A DNA stretch of 64,000 nt from Sphaerotilus mobilis (GCF_004216565.1 NZ_SGWV01000007.1:1054001-1118000), one strand, 5' to 3'; positions 26,078-35,335 are shown, counted from the first letter of the stretch. Numbers and translations are program-made. Notes: generated by a model from the sequence alone, not told the origin.

Positions 26078-27263
26078 CGCACCCCCACGGCAGCGGCCCG
26101 CACGAGGCATCGGCCTGGTGGAGGCCCTGCTGGCCTTGCTGGCCCTGGTCACGGCGCTTGCGACGCTGTGGCGCCTGCAAACGCTGATGCAGGGCAGCAG
26201 CGCCCATGAGCGGCAACGCCTGGAGGCCCTGGCAATCGTGCAGTCGCTGCATGAGCAACTGCGCTTCGGCGGCCCGTCCGAGCCTGCGCTTCCCGCCGAC
26301 AGCCCCTATCTCCTGACCACGCAGGACCTGGCCACCGACATCCCCGGCCTGCGCGCACGGCGCAGTCAGGTGCGCTGGAACGCCTGGCGCGGCCAGCCGG
26401 CCGGACTCGCGCTCGACACCTTGATGCCAGCCGATCCCGCGCTGGACCAAGAACTGGCCGGCGCGGTGCTTCTGGACCGGGCTCCTCCGCGCCGGGACCT
26501 TGGTGGGCGAGCTCGGCCGACACCTCGCCACGCCTTGATCCCGGCCAGCGCAAGCCCGCTCGGCGACGGCCGCAGCGCCTGGCAACCGCATGCCGGCCTG
26601 CCGGCGGTCTGGCTGATCGACGACGCCAGCGGTGCCGTCGTGGCCCGCTGCGGCGGCCTGGCGAGCCGAGTCGATGGCGTCCGGCAGGCCGAAGACTGCA
26701 TCGCGACCGGCGGCCTGCTGATCGGCGGCGTCGTGCGCTTCGCGACCGACACCGATCACCCCGGCGCCGCCGAGGCCGAATCACCGCTGTCGGCCGCCCT
26801 GCCGCTGGACCTGGCGATGCGGCCCGCCGCGTCCGGCGACACCGCGCCGGACGCCGACTGCGGCCATGACGCACCGAGCGCCCTGCCGGTCGACGGTGCG
26901 GCCCATCCGCCCGGTGTCGTGCGCTACCTCTGTGTGGTCAGCGGCTCCGGCCAGCCGCCGCGCTGGTCGGGCCGCCTCGAGATCGTCCCGCAGGGCTGGT
27001 CGATCGGCCTCGTCAACCGCCCGCCGCCGGCCCCGCCGGTGCGACGGGTCTGTCGCTACAGCGCCGACCATGACCGCAACGGACAGGTCGACCCGGCCGA
27101 ACATCCGGCGGTCCACCGGGCGGTCGACACCGCGCTGGGCGACCAGAACTTCCTGGTCGTGCGCGCGGGCGCCGCCTGTCCCCGCGATGCGCCCGCCGGT
27201 CTGCCGGGCAGCCTGGACATGAACTGGCTGGACGATTCGACCGTGCCGCATCAGCCGCCTTGA
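26067..27263 (+). CDS. PilV-like minor pilin
   Basis: A 398-residue prepilin overlapping the PilX-like stop by 11 bases. Signal RG^IGLVEALLALLALVTALA has Ile at +1 and Glu at +5, then an N-helix ending ATLWRLQTLMQ. PilV proteins are usually shorter; here a long C-terminal region carries paired Cys (RCGGL, EDCIAT; ADCGHD, RYLCVV; RRVCRY, AACPRD) that may form disulfides. A Ca-binding-like DHDRNGQVDPAE segment lies near residue 335. It closes the pilin operon; ribD follows after 97 bases. Confidence 0.7.
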   Translation: MVLDAPPRQRPARGIGLVEALLALLALVTALATLWRLQTLMQGSSAHERQRLEALAIVQSLHEQLRFGGPSEPALPADSPYLLTTQDLATDIPGLRARRSQVRWNAWRGQPAGLALDTLMPADPALDQELAGAVLLDRAPPRRDLGGRARPTPRHALIPASASPLGDGRSAWQPHAGLPAVWLIDDASGAVVARCGGLASRVDGVRQAEDCIATGGLLIGGVVRFATDTDHPGAAEAESPLSAALPLDLAMRPAASGDTAPDADCGHDAPSALPVDGAAHPPGVVRYLCVVSGSGQPPRWSGRLEIVPQGWSIGLVNRPPPAPPVRRVCRYSADHDRNGQVDPAEHPAVHRAVDTALGDQNFLVVRAGAACPRDAPAGLPGSLDMNWLDDSTVPHQPP

Positions 27264-27360
27264 AGGCAGCAGGGGTCCGTGAAGGCCGCAAGGGGCCGGC
27301 GCCAAACTGGGTTGAAATCGCGCTCCGCCCTGAACGCCACTTCGCCTTTCCGACGCCGCC

Positions 27361-28602
27361 ATGCCGACACCCGCCCAGACGCCCATTGAGACCGTGCCAC
27401 TGCCGTCACCGCTGCCCGCGCCGATCGCGCTCCAGCCCGTGGCCGGCTTCGACGCGGCCGACCATGCGGCGATGGGCCTGGCGCTGGCACTGGCGGCCTG
27501 CGGCTTCGGTCTGACCGAGCCCAACCCGCGGGTCGGCTGCGTCATCACCGATGTGGCTGGCCAGCTGATCGGCTGCGGTCACACGCAACGCGTCGGCGGG
27601 CCCCACGCCGAGGTCATGGCCATGCGCATGGCTCGCGCGGCCGGGCACAACCTGGCCGGCGCCACCGCCTACGTCACGCTGGAGCCCTGCGCCCACCATG
27701 GCCGCACGCCGCCGTGCGCGGACGCATTGGTCGAGGCCCGGATCGGGCGTGTCGTCGCCGCCTTGACCGACCCCTTTCCGCAGGTCGCCGGACAAGGTCT
27801 GGCACGGCTCGCTGCGGCGGGTATCCGCGTCGAACAGGGCCTCGGCGCGGTCGAAGCCCGGGAACAGAACATCGGCTTCCTCTCGCGGGTGCTGCGCCAG
27901 CGCCCTTGGGTGCGGCTGAAGGTCGCCGCCAGCCTGGACGGTCGCACCGCGCTGGACAACGGCGCCAGCCAGTGGATCACCGCCGAAGCCGCCCGCACCG
28001 ACGGCCACGCCTGGCGACGCCGGGCCAGCGCTGTGCTGACCGGCGTGGGCACCGTGCTGGACGACGATCCACGGCTGGACGTGCGCCTGGTCACGACACC
28101 GCGCCAGCCGCTGCGGGTGGTGGTCGACGCCCCCTTGCGCACCCCGGTGACGGCACGCCTGCTGGCCGCTCCGGGCGCCGTGCGTGTCTACACCTGCGTG
28201 GACGACGCGACGCGCTCGGCCTGGCTGGAACAGGTCCGCCAGCGGCCCGACGCCGCCCCGGTCGAGCTGGTCCACCTGGCGGGCGGACCGAACGGCAAGG
28301 TCGACCTGGCCGCGATGCTGGTCGATCTGGCACGCCACGGCGTCAACGAGTTGCACCTGGAGGCCGGCGAGCGGCTGAACGGCTCCTTCGTGCGCGAAGG
28401 GCTGGTCGACGAGTTCCTGGTCTACCTGGCGCCCAAGCTGCTGGGCCTGGGTCGCGGCATGTGGCACTGGGGTCCGCTGGCCTCGCTGGACGAGGCCCTC
28501 GAACTCGACTGGACCGACGTTCGGCCGGTCGGCGCGGACCTCTGCCTGCGGGCCCGCCCCAAGGGTCGCCTGGCCGGCTGGCACGGCCTCGCGCAGGCCT
28601 GA
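27361..28602 (+). CDS. ribD: Bifunctional riboflavin deaminase/reductase RibD
   Basis: A 413-residue enzyme for the second and third steps of riboflavin synthesis. The deaminase domain has H80-A-E82 (GGPHAEVMA) and zinc cysteines C108 and C117 (PCAHHGRTPPC). The reductase domain starts near residue 180 (VRLKVAASLDGRTALDNG) with ASQWIT, VLTGVGTVLDDDPRL and LHLEAGERLNGSF. The N-terminal 35 residues are an extra Pro-rich leader. In many proteobacteria ribE (riboflavin synthase) follows; here it does not. No FMN riboswitch is seen upstream. Confidence 0.96.
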   Translation: MPTPAQTPIETVPLPSPLPAPIALQPVAGFDAADHAAMGLALALAACGFGLTEPNPRVGCVITDVAGQLIGCGHTQRVGGPHAEVMAMRMARAAGHNLAGATAYVTLEPCAHHGRTPPCADALVEARIGRVVAALTDPFPQVAGQGLARLAAAGIRVEQGLGAVEAREQNIGFLSRVLRQRPWVRLKVAASLDGRTALDNGASQWITAEAARTDGHAWRRRASAVLTGVGTVLDDDPRLDVRLVTTPRQPLRVVVDAPLRTPVTARLLAAPGAVRVYTCVDDATRSAWLEQVRQRPDAAPVELVHLAGGPNGKVDLAAMLVDLARHGVNELHLEAGERLNGSFVREGLVDEFLVYLAPKLLGLGRGMWHWGPLASLDEALELDWTDVRPVGADLCLRARPKGRLAGWHGLAQA

Positions 28603-28652
28603 ACAGGCCGTCCTGATCGGCCATGCGGGCGGTCCGCGCAGACCCGCCCGCC

Positions 28653-28658
28653 TACAAT
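28653..28658 (+). promoter_or_regulatory. -10 box TACAAT immediately upstream of the ribB gene
   Basis: TACAAT ends seven bases before the ATG at 28665, so its predicted transcript begins at about the start codon, as at pdxH. No Shine-Dalgarno sequence or clear -35 is visible in the 62-bp spacer after ribD. Confidence 0.45.
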
Positions 28659-28664
28659 CGCACG

Positions 28665-29762
28665 ATGCCCATCTCCCCCATTCCTGAGCTGGTGGCCGAG
28701 CTGGCCGCTGGTCGCATGGTCATCCTTGTCGACGAGGAAGACCGTGAAAACGAAGGTGATCTGGTCCTGGCTTCGGACCTGGTGACGCCCGAGGCGATCA
28801 ACTTCATGGCCAAGTTCGGCCGTGGCCTGATCTGCCTGACCATGACCCGCGAACGCTGCGAGTTCCTCGGCTTGCCGCCGATGGCCACGCGCAATGGCAC
28901 CAAGCACGGCACCGCCTTCACCGTCTCGATCGAAGCCCGCACGGGCGTCACGACCGGCATTTCGGCGGCCGATCGTGCCCGTACCGTGCAGGTGGCGGTG
29001 GCGCGCGAGACCCAGCCGTCCGACCTGGTCCAGCCCGGCCACGTCTTCCCGCTGCAGGCCCAGGACGGCGGCGTGCTGATGCGTGCCGGCCATACCGAGG
29101 CCGGTTGCGACCTCGCCCGCATGGCCGGCCTGACGCCCTCGTCGGTGATCTGCGAGATCATGAACGACGACGGCACCATGGCCCGCCTGCCGCAGCTGGA
29201 AGTCTTCGCGGAACAGCACGGCCTGAAGATCGGCACGATCGCCGACCTGATCACCTACCGCAGCCGCAACGAGACGCTGATCGAGACGCTCTCGAACCAG
29301 CGCCTGTCGACCGCCTGGGGCAGCTTCGACTGCCGCACCTTCCGGGACCGCACCGGCCAGATCCACTTCGCCCTGAGCCTGGGCGAGTGGACCCCTGAGG
29401 ACGAGGTGCTGGTCCGGGTGCACGAACCCCTCTCGGTCATCGACCTGCTCGACATCGGCACGCCGCGCCACTCTTGGTCGCTGCCGCAGGCGCTGACAAC
29501 GCTGCAGCAGGCCGGTCGCGGTGTCGCGGTGCTGCTCAATGCGGCCGGCGATGCCGATCAGTTGCTCGCCCAGATCAAGCCCGACGGCTTCGAGCCGCAA
29601 CGCAGCGGCTCGGACCTGCGCACCTATGGTGTCGGCGCGCAGATCCTGCGCGAACTTGGCGTGCGCCGGATGAAGCTGCTGAGCAACCAGCGGCGCATCC
29701 CCAGCATGACCGGCGGCTATGGCCTCGAGGTGACCGGCTTCCTGCCGACCACCGCCGTCTGA
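28665..29762 (+). CDS. ribB: 3,4-dihydroxy-2-butanone 4-phosphate synthase with degenerate RibA domain (RibBX type)
   Basis: A 365-residue protein. The N-terminal RibB domain is intact: [18 protein letters not shown] (acidic metal/substrate loop), and [15 protein letters not shown]. It makes the four-carbon precursor of riboflavin from ribulose 5-phosphate. The C-terminal half aligns with GTP cyclohydrolase II ([35 protein letters not shown]) but the zinc-binding stretch, normally ECLTGD followed by a CxC, reads [12 protein letters not shown]. It therefore should not have cyclohydrolase activity, as reported for RibBX proteins. A separate ribA is expected elsewhere. Confidence 0.92.
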   Translation: MPISPIPELVAELAAGRMVILVDEEDRENEGDLVLASDLVTPEAINFMAKFGRGLICLTMTRERCEFLGLPPMATRNGTKHGTAFTVSIEARTGVTTGISAADRARTVQVAVARETQPSDLVQPGHVFPLQAQDGGVLMRAGHTEAGCDLARMAGLTPSSVICEIMNDDGTMARLPQLEVFAEQHGLKIGTIADLITYRSRNETLIETLSNQRLSTAWGSFDCRTFRDRTGQIHFALSLGEWTPEDEVLVRVHEPLSVIDLLDIGTPRHSWSLPQALTTLQQAGRGVAVLLNAAGDADQLLAQIKPDGFEPQRSGSDLRTYGVGAQILRELGVRRMKLLSNQRRIPSMTGGYGLEVTGFLPTTAV

Positions 29763-29793
29763 CCCACCCCGAACCCCGAACAGGACCGCGATC

Positions 29794-30258
29794 ATGAAAG
29801 ACGCAGACAAGGGCGTGGCCGGCGAACTCGACGGCCACGACCTGCGCATCGGCATCGTGCAGGCGCGCTTCAACGCCGCCCTCACCGAGAAGCTCTACGA
29901 GACCTGCAAGGCCGAACTGCAGGCGCTGGGCGTGTCGCCCAAGCACATCCGCCACGTGACGGTGCCCGGCGCGCTCGAGGTGCCGCTGGCGCTGCAGGCC
30001 ATGGCCGAGCTGAAGGAATACGACGCGCTGATTGCGCTGGGCTGCATCATCCGCGGCGAGACCTACCACTTCGAGCTGGTCGCCAACGAGAGCGGAGCCG
30101 GCGTGACCCGGGTGTCGCTGGACCATGGCACGCCAATCGCCAACGCCATCCTGACCGTCGAGAACGACGCCCAGGCCTGGGCCCGCGCCGGAGAGAAGGG
30201 CCGCGACGCGGCCCGTGTGGCCGTCGAGATGGCCAACCTGCTGGAAGACCTGAGTTGA
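29794..30258 (+). CDS. ribH: 6,7-dimethyl-8-ribityllumazine synthase
   Basis: A 154-residue lumazine synthase, the penultimate step of riboflavin synthesis, joining the RibB and RibD products. [46 protein letters not shown] (with the catalytic His in TYHF) and [11 protein letters not shown] are all canonical. Length is standard. It lies 31 bases after ribB, and nusB begins within its stop codon, so the three form one operon. Confidence 0.97.
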   Translation: MKDADKGVAGELDGHDLRIGIVQARFNAALTEKLYETCKAELQALGVSPKHIRHVTVPGALEVPLALQAMAELKEYDALIALGCIIRGETYHFELVANESGAGVTRVSLDHGTPIANAILTVENDAQAWARAGEKGRDAARVAVEMANLLEDLS

Positions 30259-30794
30259 ACGCGCCCAAGCCTGACATGAAGCCCGACACCCGCCCGGCCC
30301 ACAAGCCGCGCGGCCCCGCCGCCGGTGGTGCAGCCGGTACGGCCCGCCCCAAGTCGGCCCGGCGCCGCTCGCGCGAGTTGGCCCTGCAAGGGCTCTACGA
30401 GTGGCAGATCAGCCGCGCCGACGTCGGCGTGGTCGATGCCCACATGCGCGAGCAGGAAGAACACGCCAAGTGCGACAACGCCCACTTCGTGGCGCTGCTG
30501 CACGGCTGCATCGCCCAGATCGACGACCTGGACGCGCTGATCACGCCGCACCTGGACCGCCGCGTCCAGGAGCTGTCGCCGATCGAGCACGGCGTGCTGC
30601 TGATCGGCGGCTACGAGCTCAAGCACTGCGTCGACATCCCGTACAAGGTCGCGATCAACGAGGCGGTCGAACTGGCCAAGTCCTTCGGTGGCACCGACGG
30701 CCACAAGTACGTCAATGGCGTGCTTGACAAGATCGCACCGACGCTGCGACCGGTCGAGGTTGCCGCGCAGCGCAACCGCCGTCCGGCGGGCTGA
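30255..30794 (+). CDS. nusB: Transcription antitermination factor NusB
   Basis: A 179-residue NusB, the BoxA-binding partner of NusE in rRNA antitermination. The all-helical core starts at [16 protein letters not shown] and ends with [37 protein letters not shown] is canonical. About 35 extra basic/Pro-rich residues lie at the N-terminus. The start taken is TTG 30255, overlapping the ribH stop (TTGA) and preceded by GGAAG; ATG 30276 is possible. ribH-nusB linkage is widely conserved. Confidence 0.94.
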   Translation: MNAPKPDMKPDTRPAHKPRGPAAGGAAGTARPKSARRRSRELALQGLYEWQISRADVGVVDAHMREQEEHAKCDNAHFVALLHGCIAQIDDLDALITPHLDRRVQELSPIEHGVLLIGGYELKHCVDIPYKVAINEAVELAKSFGGTDGHKYVNGVLDKIAPTLRPVEVAAQRNRRPAG

Positions 30795-30819
30795 CAACGG
30801 CCAGCGCCGCAGCATCACC

Positions 30820-32043
30820 TTGAACCCGAACGCAGCCTCGGCCACGCCCTGGCGACTGGCCCGTCGCGTCGACCAGATCGAACCCTTCTGGGTGATGGAG
30901 TGCGCCAAGGCGGCCGATCGCATCGCCGCCAGCCCGGCCTGTGATCCGGCACGCGGTGGCGAGCCGATGCTCTACCTGAACATCGGCGAGCCGGACTTCA
31001 CCGCACCGCCGCTGGTCGTCGACGCCGCGCGACAAGCGCTGGCCGACGGCCGCACCCAGTACACGCCCGCGATCGGCACGCCCGCGCTGCGCACGGCGAT
31101 CTCGCACTGGTACGGCCAACGCTGGGGCCTGGACATCGATCCGGCCCGCATCGTGGTGACGGCGGGCGCATCGGCCGCCCTGCAGCTGCTGTGTACGGCG
31201 CTGGTCGAGCCGGGTGAAGAGATCCTGATGCCGGACCCGAGCTACCCCTGCAACCGTCATTTCGTGACGGCCGCTGGCGGCACGCCACGGCTGCTGCCCT
31301 CCGGTGCGGCCCAGCGCTTCCAGCTCGACGCGGCCTCGGTCGCGGCGGCCTGGGGCCCGGCCACGCGGGGCGTGATGCTGGCCTCGCCGTCCAACCCGAC
31401 CGGCACCTCGATCGCGCCGGACGAACTGGCCCGCATCGTCGACGTGGTGCGCGCGCGCGGCGGCGTCACGATCGTCGACGAGATCTACCTCGCGCTTGGC
31501 TACGACCAGGCCCTCGGGCGCAGCGCGCTGTCGCTCGGCGAGGACGTGCTGGTCGTCAACAGCTTCAGCAAATACTTCGGCATGACCGGCTGGCGGCTCG
31601 GCTGGCTGGTGCTGCCGCCCGCCCTGGTCGCGCCGGTCGAGAAGCTGGCGCAGAACCTCTACATCTGTGCCTCGGCACTGGCCCAACATGCCGCGCTGGC
31701 CTGCTTCGAGCCCGCCACGCTGGCCGAATGCGAACGCCGCCGGGCCGAGTTCCGGGCCCGCCGCGACTGGCTGGTGCCGCAGCTCGAAGCCCTCGGGCTG
31801 CCGGTACCGGTGATGCCCGACGGCGCCTTCTACGTCTGGTTCGACACCCGGGCGCACGCTGCCAGCAGCTGGGACTTCTGCTTCGACATGATGGAACGCG
31901 CGCACGTCGCCCTGACCCCCGGCCGGGATTTCGGCCATGCCGAGACCGGCCACCACGCCCGCCTGTCCTTCGCCAGCTCGATGGACGTGCTGCAGGCGGC
32001 CATCCAGCGACTGGCCCGCACCTTGCGGGCCCCTCAGCCATGA
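30820..32043 (+). CDS. Class I/II PLP-dependent aminotransferase
   Basis: A 407-residue fold-type I aminotransferase. The PLP lysine is K251 in NSFSKYFGMTGWRLGW. Other cofactor or substrate contacts are GASAALQLL, SPSNPTG, VDEIYLAL and the C-terminal Arg in ARLSFASS. The family includes aspartate and MalY/AlaC-like enzymes; substrate is not assignable. TTG 30820 is the only plausible start that keeps the conserved N-terminal LARRVDQIEPFWVMECAKAA. Its stop overlaps the kinase start by four bases. Confidence 0.88.
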   Translation: MNPNAASATPWRLARRVDQIEPFWVMECAKAADRIAASPACDPARGGEPMLYLNIGEPDFTAPPLVVDAARQALADGRTQYTPAIGTPALRTAISHWYGQRWGLDIDPARIVVTAGASAALQLLCTALVEPGEEILMPDPSYPCNRHFVTAAGGTPRLLPSGAAQRFQLDAASVAAAWGPATRGVMLASPSNPTGTSIAPDELARIVDVVRARGGVTIVDEIYLALGYDQALGRSALSLGEDVLVVNSFSKYFGMTGWRLGWLVLPPALVAPVEKLAQNLYICASALAQHAALACFEPATLAECERRRAEFRARRDWLVPQLEALGLPVPVMPDGAFYVWFDTRAHAASSWDFCFDMMERAHVALTPGRDFGHAETGHHARLSFASSMDVLQAAIQRLARTLRAPQP

Positions 32044-33650
32044 ACGAGCCGACGTCCTGGGGCGGTGCCGCCCCGCTCAACGCCGCCAGCAGCGACAGCG
32101 ACGCCTGGCCGCTGGACGCCGTGTCCGGTGCGCATGCGGGTGCCAACCCGTCCGATGGCAGCGCCGCTGTCGACGTCAGCCTGGGTGGGCCACGCCCGGA
32201 CTGGCACGAGAACACCCAGCGCCTGGACGGCGAAGAGGACACCGAACCCGGCGCGATGCCCGCCGCCGATGCCGCGCCGCCGCAGATCGGTCCGGCCGGC
32301 CGCTACCGGCTCGACGAACGGCTGGGCTCGGGCGGCGTCGGCACGGTCTGGTCGGCCTACGACTCCTTGCTGGCACGGCAGGTGGCGGTCAAGATCATCA
32401 GCATCCACGGCACGCCCGACGAGCGCGCGACGCTGTCGGCCCGGGTTCTGGAAGAGGCGCGAGCCACGGCCCGGCTGAGCAACCCGCACATCGTCACGGT
32501 GCACGACGCCGGTGTCAGCGCCGACGGTGCCTACATCGCGATGGAGCTGCTGCGCGGCAAGGACCTGGCCGAGCTGCTGCGCGGCGGCTGGCGACCGGGT
32601 GCCGACCAGGCCGCGCTGATCGTGCGGCGGGTGGCTGACGCCCTGGGCTACGCGCACAGCAAGGGCGTGGTGCACCGCGACGTCAAGCCGGCCAACATCT
32701 TCATGGTCGGACGGACGCGACCGATGGTGCTGGACTTCGGCCTTGCCCGGCTGGTCCACCACGATGTCGACGATGCCGCCTTCGGCTCGCCCTACTACGC
32801 CGCGCCGGAGCAGTACGACGGCCGCGAATGCGATGCGCGCAGCGATGTTTACTCGCTCGGCGTTGTGCTCTACGAACTGCTGACCGGCCAGCGCCCCTAC
32901 AACGGCGCCACGCTCGACGAGATCCGCCGCGCGGTCCGCCAAGGCGGCGCGCTGCGGCCGTCGCTGCAGGCGCCGGGACTGCCGGTCGCGCTCGATGCGG
33001 TGGTGATGCAGGCCATCGAGGTCGACCCTGCCGCCCGGCCCCGCAGCGCTGGCGCGTTGGCGCGCGAGCTGCGCACCTGGCTGGCGGCCCAGTCGGCGCC
33101 CGCCCAACCGCCCGCCCAACCGCCCGCACCAGCGCAAGCGCCAGCACCTGTGGCCGCGCCGGCAGCCGCCCCGGTTGCGCCACCGACGGCGATCCAGCCC
33201 CCCGCAGACCGCCCGCGCCTGACCCAGATCGCCCACCCGACGCCACCGCCGCCGAGCGATTTCGCACCGACCCATCCGCCCACCGGCTTCCTGCCGACCT
33301 CGCCCGACCTGCTGCTGCCCAGCACGCCGGACCTGCCCTTGCCGGCCACGTCCTCAAACGGCCGCCCGCCCTCCAGCAACGTCCGCATGCGCGCCGATGG
33401 CGCCAGCGCCGTGCTGCCGCCGGCCGCCAACCCGGCCACCGGCCGCGACGACAGCCATCGCCTGAGCGGCTTCGGCGAACTCGCGCCGGTCGCCGCGCCG
33501 CCAGCGCCGGTCCCGGCCAAGACCGCCGGAGCATCCGACCAAGAGATGACGGCCGAACCGCCGCGCCCGCCCTGGCTGTCGGCCGCCGTCGCCGCTGCCG
33601 TGCTGGGCGTCCTGCTGCTGCTGGGTTGGTGGGCTGTCGGCCATGGTTGA
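32040..33650 (+). CDS. Tail-anchored Hanks-type Ser/Thr protein kinase
   Basis: A 536-residue kinase. Residues 1-85 are low-complexity. The kinase domain (about 88-345) has the P-loop GSGGVGTVW, K118 in VAVKII, HRDVKPANIF with catalytic D214, DFGLAR and the activation-segment end YYAAPEQ, so it should be active. A roughly 150-residue Pro/Ala-rich linker leads to one helix at the very C-terminus (AAVAAAVLGVLLLLGWWAVG), with almost nothing beyond it. It thus lacks an extracellular sensor domain. It overlaps the aminotransferase (4 bp) and ybgC (8 bp), suggesting co-expression with the Tol genes. Confidence 0.92.
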   Translation: MNEPTSWGGAAPLNAASSDSDAWPLDAVSGAHAGANPSDGSAAVDVSLGGPRPDWHENTQRLDGEEDTEPGAMPAADAAPPQIGPAGRYRLDERLGSGGVGTVWSAYDSLLARQVAVKIISIHGTPDERATLSARVLEEARATARLSNPHIVTVHDAGVSADGAYIAMELLRGKDLAELLRGGWRPGADQAALIVRRVADALGYAHSKGVVHRDVKPANIFMVGRTRPMVLDFGLARLVHHDVDDAAFGSPYYAAPEQYDGRECDARSDVYSLGVVLYELLTGQRPYNGATLDEIRRAVRQGGALRPSLQAPGLPVALDAVVMQAIEVDPAARPRSAGALARELRTWLAAQSAPAQPPAQPPAPAQAPAPVAAPAAAPVAPPTAIQPPADRPRLTQIAHPTPPPPSDFAPTHPPTGFLPTSPDLLLPSTPDLPLPATSSNGRPPSSNVRMRADGASAVLPPAANPATGRDDSHRLSGFGELAPVAAPPAPVPAKTAGASDQEMTAEPPRPPWLSAAVAAAVLGVLLLLGWWAVGHG

Positions 33651-34101
33651 CGCCGGTCTGCCGGGCCGGTCGAGCCCATCGATGCCGATGTCCAGCTTCG
33701 TCTGGCCGGTGCGGGTCTACTGGGAAGACACCGATGCTGGCGGCGTGGTGTTCTACGCCAACTACCTGAAGTACTTCGAACGTGCACGCACCGAATGGCT
33801 GCGCAGCCTGGGCCTGTCCCAGGAACGGTTGCGCCTGGACACGGGCCTGCTGTTCGTCGTCGCCGATACTTCGGTCCGCTACCGCCAGCCGGCCCGGCTC
33901 GACGACGCGCTCGACGTCACCTGCGAGCTGCGCGAGCGGCCCGGCCGGGCCAGCCTGCTGCTTGATCAGCAGGTGCGGCGTGGCGATGCGGTGCTCGCCG
34001 AGGGCCGCATCCGTGTCGGCTGTGTCGATGCGGCGCGTTTCGCGCCGTGCCGCCTGCCCGACGACCTCCTCGAAACACTGATGAACCCACCCCGCGCATG
34101 A
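33643..34101 (+). CDS. ybgC: Tol-Pal-associated acyl-CoA thioesterase YbgC
   Basis: A 152-residue hotdog-fold thioesterase. The active-site motif VYWEDTDAGGVVFYANYLKY (catalytic Asp in EDTDAG) and FERARTEWLRSLG are family-defining. YbgC hydrolyses short acyl-CoA or acyl-ACP in the cytosol and is nearly always linked to tolQ. The upstream ATG 33643 overlaps the kinase; ATG 33682 or 33688 would give the usual length of about 138 residues. It overlaps tolQ by four bases. Confidence 0.93.
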   Translation: MVDAGLPGRSSPSMPMSSFVWPVRVYWEDTDAGGVVFYANYLKYFERARTEWLRSLGLSQERLRLDTGLLFVVADTSVRYRQPARLDDALDVTCELRERPGRASLLLDQQVRRGDAVLAEGRIRVGCVDAARFAPCRLPDDLLETLMNPPRA

Positions 34102-34802
34102 ATCAGGACCTGAACATCCTGCACCTCGTCACCCAGGCCAGCCTGGTCGTCCAGCTGGTCATGGCCATCTTGCTGAGCGTGTCGCTGGCCAGCTGGGCGG
34201 TGATCTTCGGCAAGCTGATCGGCCTGCGCAAGGTGCGTGGCGGCAACGACGGCTTCGAGCGCGAGTTCTGGTCCGGCCGCAACGTGCAGGAGCTCTACGG
34301 CGCCAGCGAACGCAACGCCGAGGTCGGCGCGCCGATGGAGCGCATCTTCGCGGCCGGCATGCGCGAGTACCTGAAGCTGCGCGAGCGCCGCGTGACCGAT
34401 CCGGGCGCCCTGCTCGACGGTGCCCGCCGGGCCATGCGCGCCAGCCTGCAGCGCGAACTCGACACCATCGAGCACAACCTGTCCTTCTTGGCCACGGTCG
34501 GCTCGGTCTCGCCCTATGTCGGCCTGTTCGGCACGGTGTGGGGAATCATGCATGCCTTCACCGGCCTGTCCAACCTGCAGCAGGTCACGCTGGCCACCGT
34601 CGCGCCGGGCATCGCCGAGGCGCTGGTGGCCACCGCCATCGGCCTGTTCGCGGCCATTCCGGCGGTGATCGCCTACAACCGCTTCGCCCGCGACATCGAC
34701 CGCATCGCGATCCAGCTCGAGACCTTCATGGAAGAGTTCTCCAACATCCTGGCCCGCAACGTCGGTCAGGCCGCGTCCGCCCCCCAGGGCGTGGCGCGCT
34801 GA
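34098..34802 (+). CDS. tolQ: Tol-Pal system proton-channel protein TolQ
   Basis: A 234-residue MotA/TolQ/ExbB protein. Three membrane helices are seen: residues about 13-38 (VVQLVMAILLSVSLASWAVIF), about 135-160 (SPYVGLFGTVWGIMHAF) and about 170-195 (IAEALVATAIGLFAAIPAVIAY). With TolR it forms the inner-membrane motor that drives TolA to constrict the outer membrane at division. The start ATG 34098 overlaps the ybgC stop; tolR follows closely. Confidence 0.97.
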   Translation: MNQDLNILHLVTQASLVVQLVMAILLSVSLASWAVIFGKLIGLRKVRGGNDGFEREFWSGRNVQELYGASERNAEVGAPMERIFAAGMREYLKLRERRVTDPGALLDGARRAMRASLQRELDTIEHNLSFLATVGSVSPYVGLFGTVWGIMHAFTGLSNLQQVTLATVAPGIAEALVATAIGLFAAIPAVIAYNRFARDIDRIAIQLETFMEEFSNILARNVGQAASAPQGVAR

Positions 34803-34818
34803 GCCGGAGCGCACGCAG

Positions 34819-35295
34819 ATGCCCGCTGTCGCCGGTCGCGGCCATGGACGCCGCCGCACCATGAACGAGATCAACATGGTGCCGTTCATCGACGTCATGC
34901 TGGTGTTGCTGATCATCTTCATGGTCAGCGCCCCGCTGATGACCCCGGGCGTGGTCGACCTGCCCAGCATCGGGCAGGCCCAACGCCAGCCCGACCGGGT
35001 GGTCGAGGTCATCCTCGACAGCGCCGAGAAGCTGCGCCTGAAGGTCAGCGCCGCACCTGGTGCGCCGGCCGTCACCGATGGCAAGCCGTCCGACGGCGAA
35101 CGCATCGAGCTGCGCCAGCTCGCCGCCCGGGTCCAGGCGCTGCAACAGGCCGCGCCCGGTGGCGCCAAGCAGGTGCCAGTCATCATCTCGGCCGACAAGG
35201 GCGTCAAGTACGAGGCCGTCGTCAAGGTGATGGACACGCTGCAGAAGGCCGGCGTTCCGCGGGTCGGCCTGGCCGTGCGCACGACCGGCAGCTGA
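34819..35295 (+). CDS. tolR: Tol-Pal system motor protein TolR
   Basis: A 158-residue ExbD/TolR protein. NEINMVPFIDVMLVLLIIFM contains the essential membrane Asp (PFIDV, residue about 25), and the periplasmic domain ends with VPVIISADKGVKYEAVVKVM. It couples proton flow through TolQ to TolA movement. A 16-base gap separates it from tolQ. The loop TDGKPSDGER is a small variable insert. Confidence 0.97.
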   Translation: MPAVAGRGHGRRRTMNEINMVPFIDVMLVLLIIFMVSAPLMTPGVVDLPSIGQAQRQPDRVVEVILDSAEKLRLKVSAAPGAPAVTDGKPSDGERIELRQLAARVQALQQAAPGGAKQVPVIISADKGVKYEAVVKVMDTLQKAGVPRVGLAVRTTGS

Positions 35296-35335
35296 GCCCG
35301 GTCGACACCCCCGTCGTGACTGCCACGCACCCGAC

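Noticed and set aside
27264-27360. FMN riboswitch sought upstream of ribD, and again before ribB
   Set aside because: Neither spacer holds the conserved RFN stretches, and both are too short for the full aptamer.
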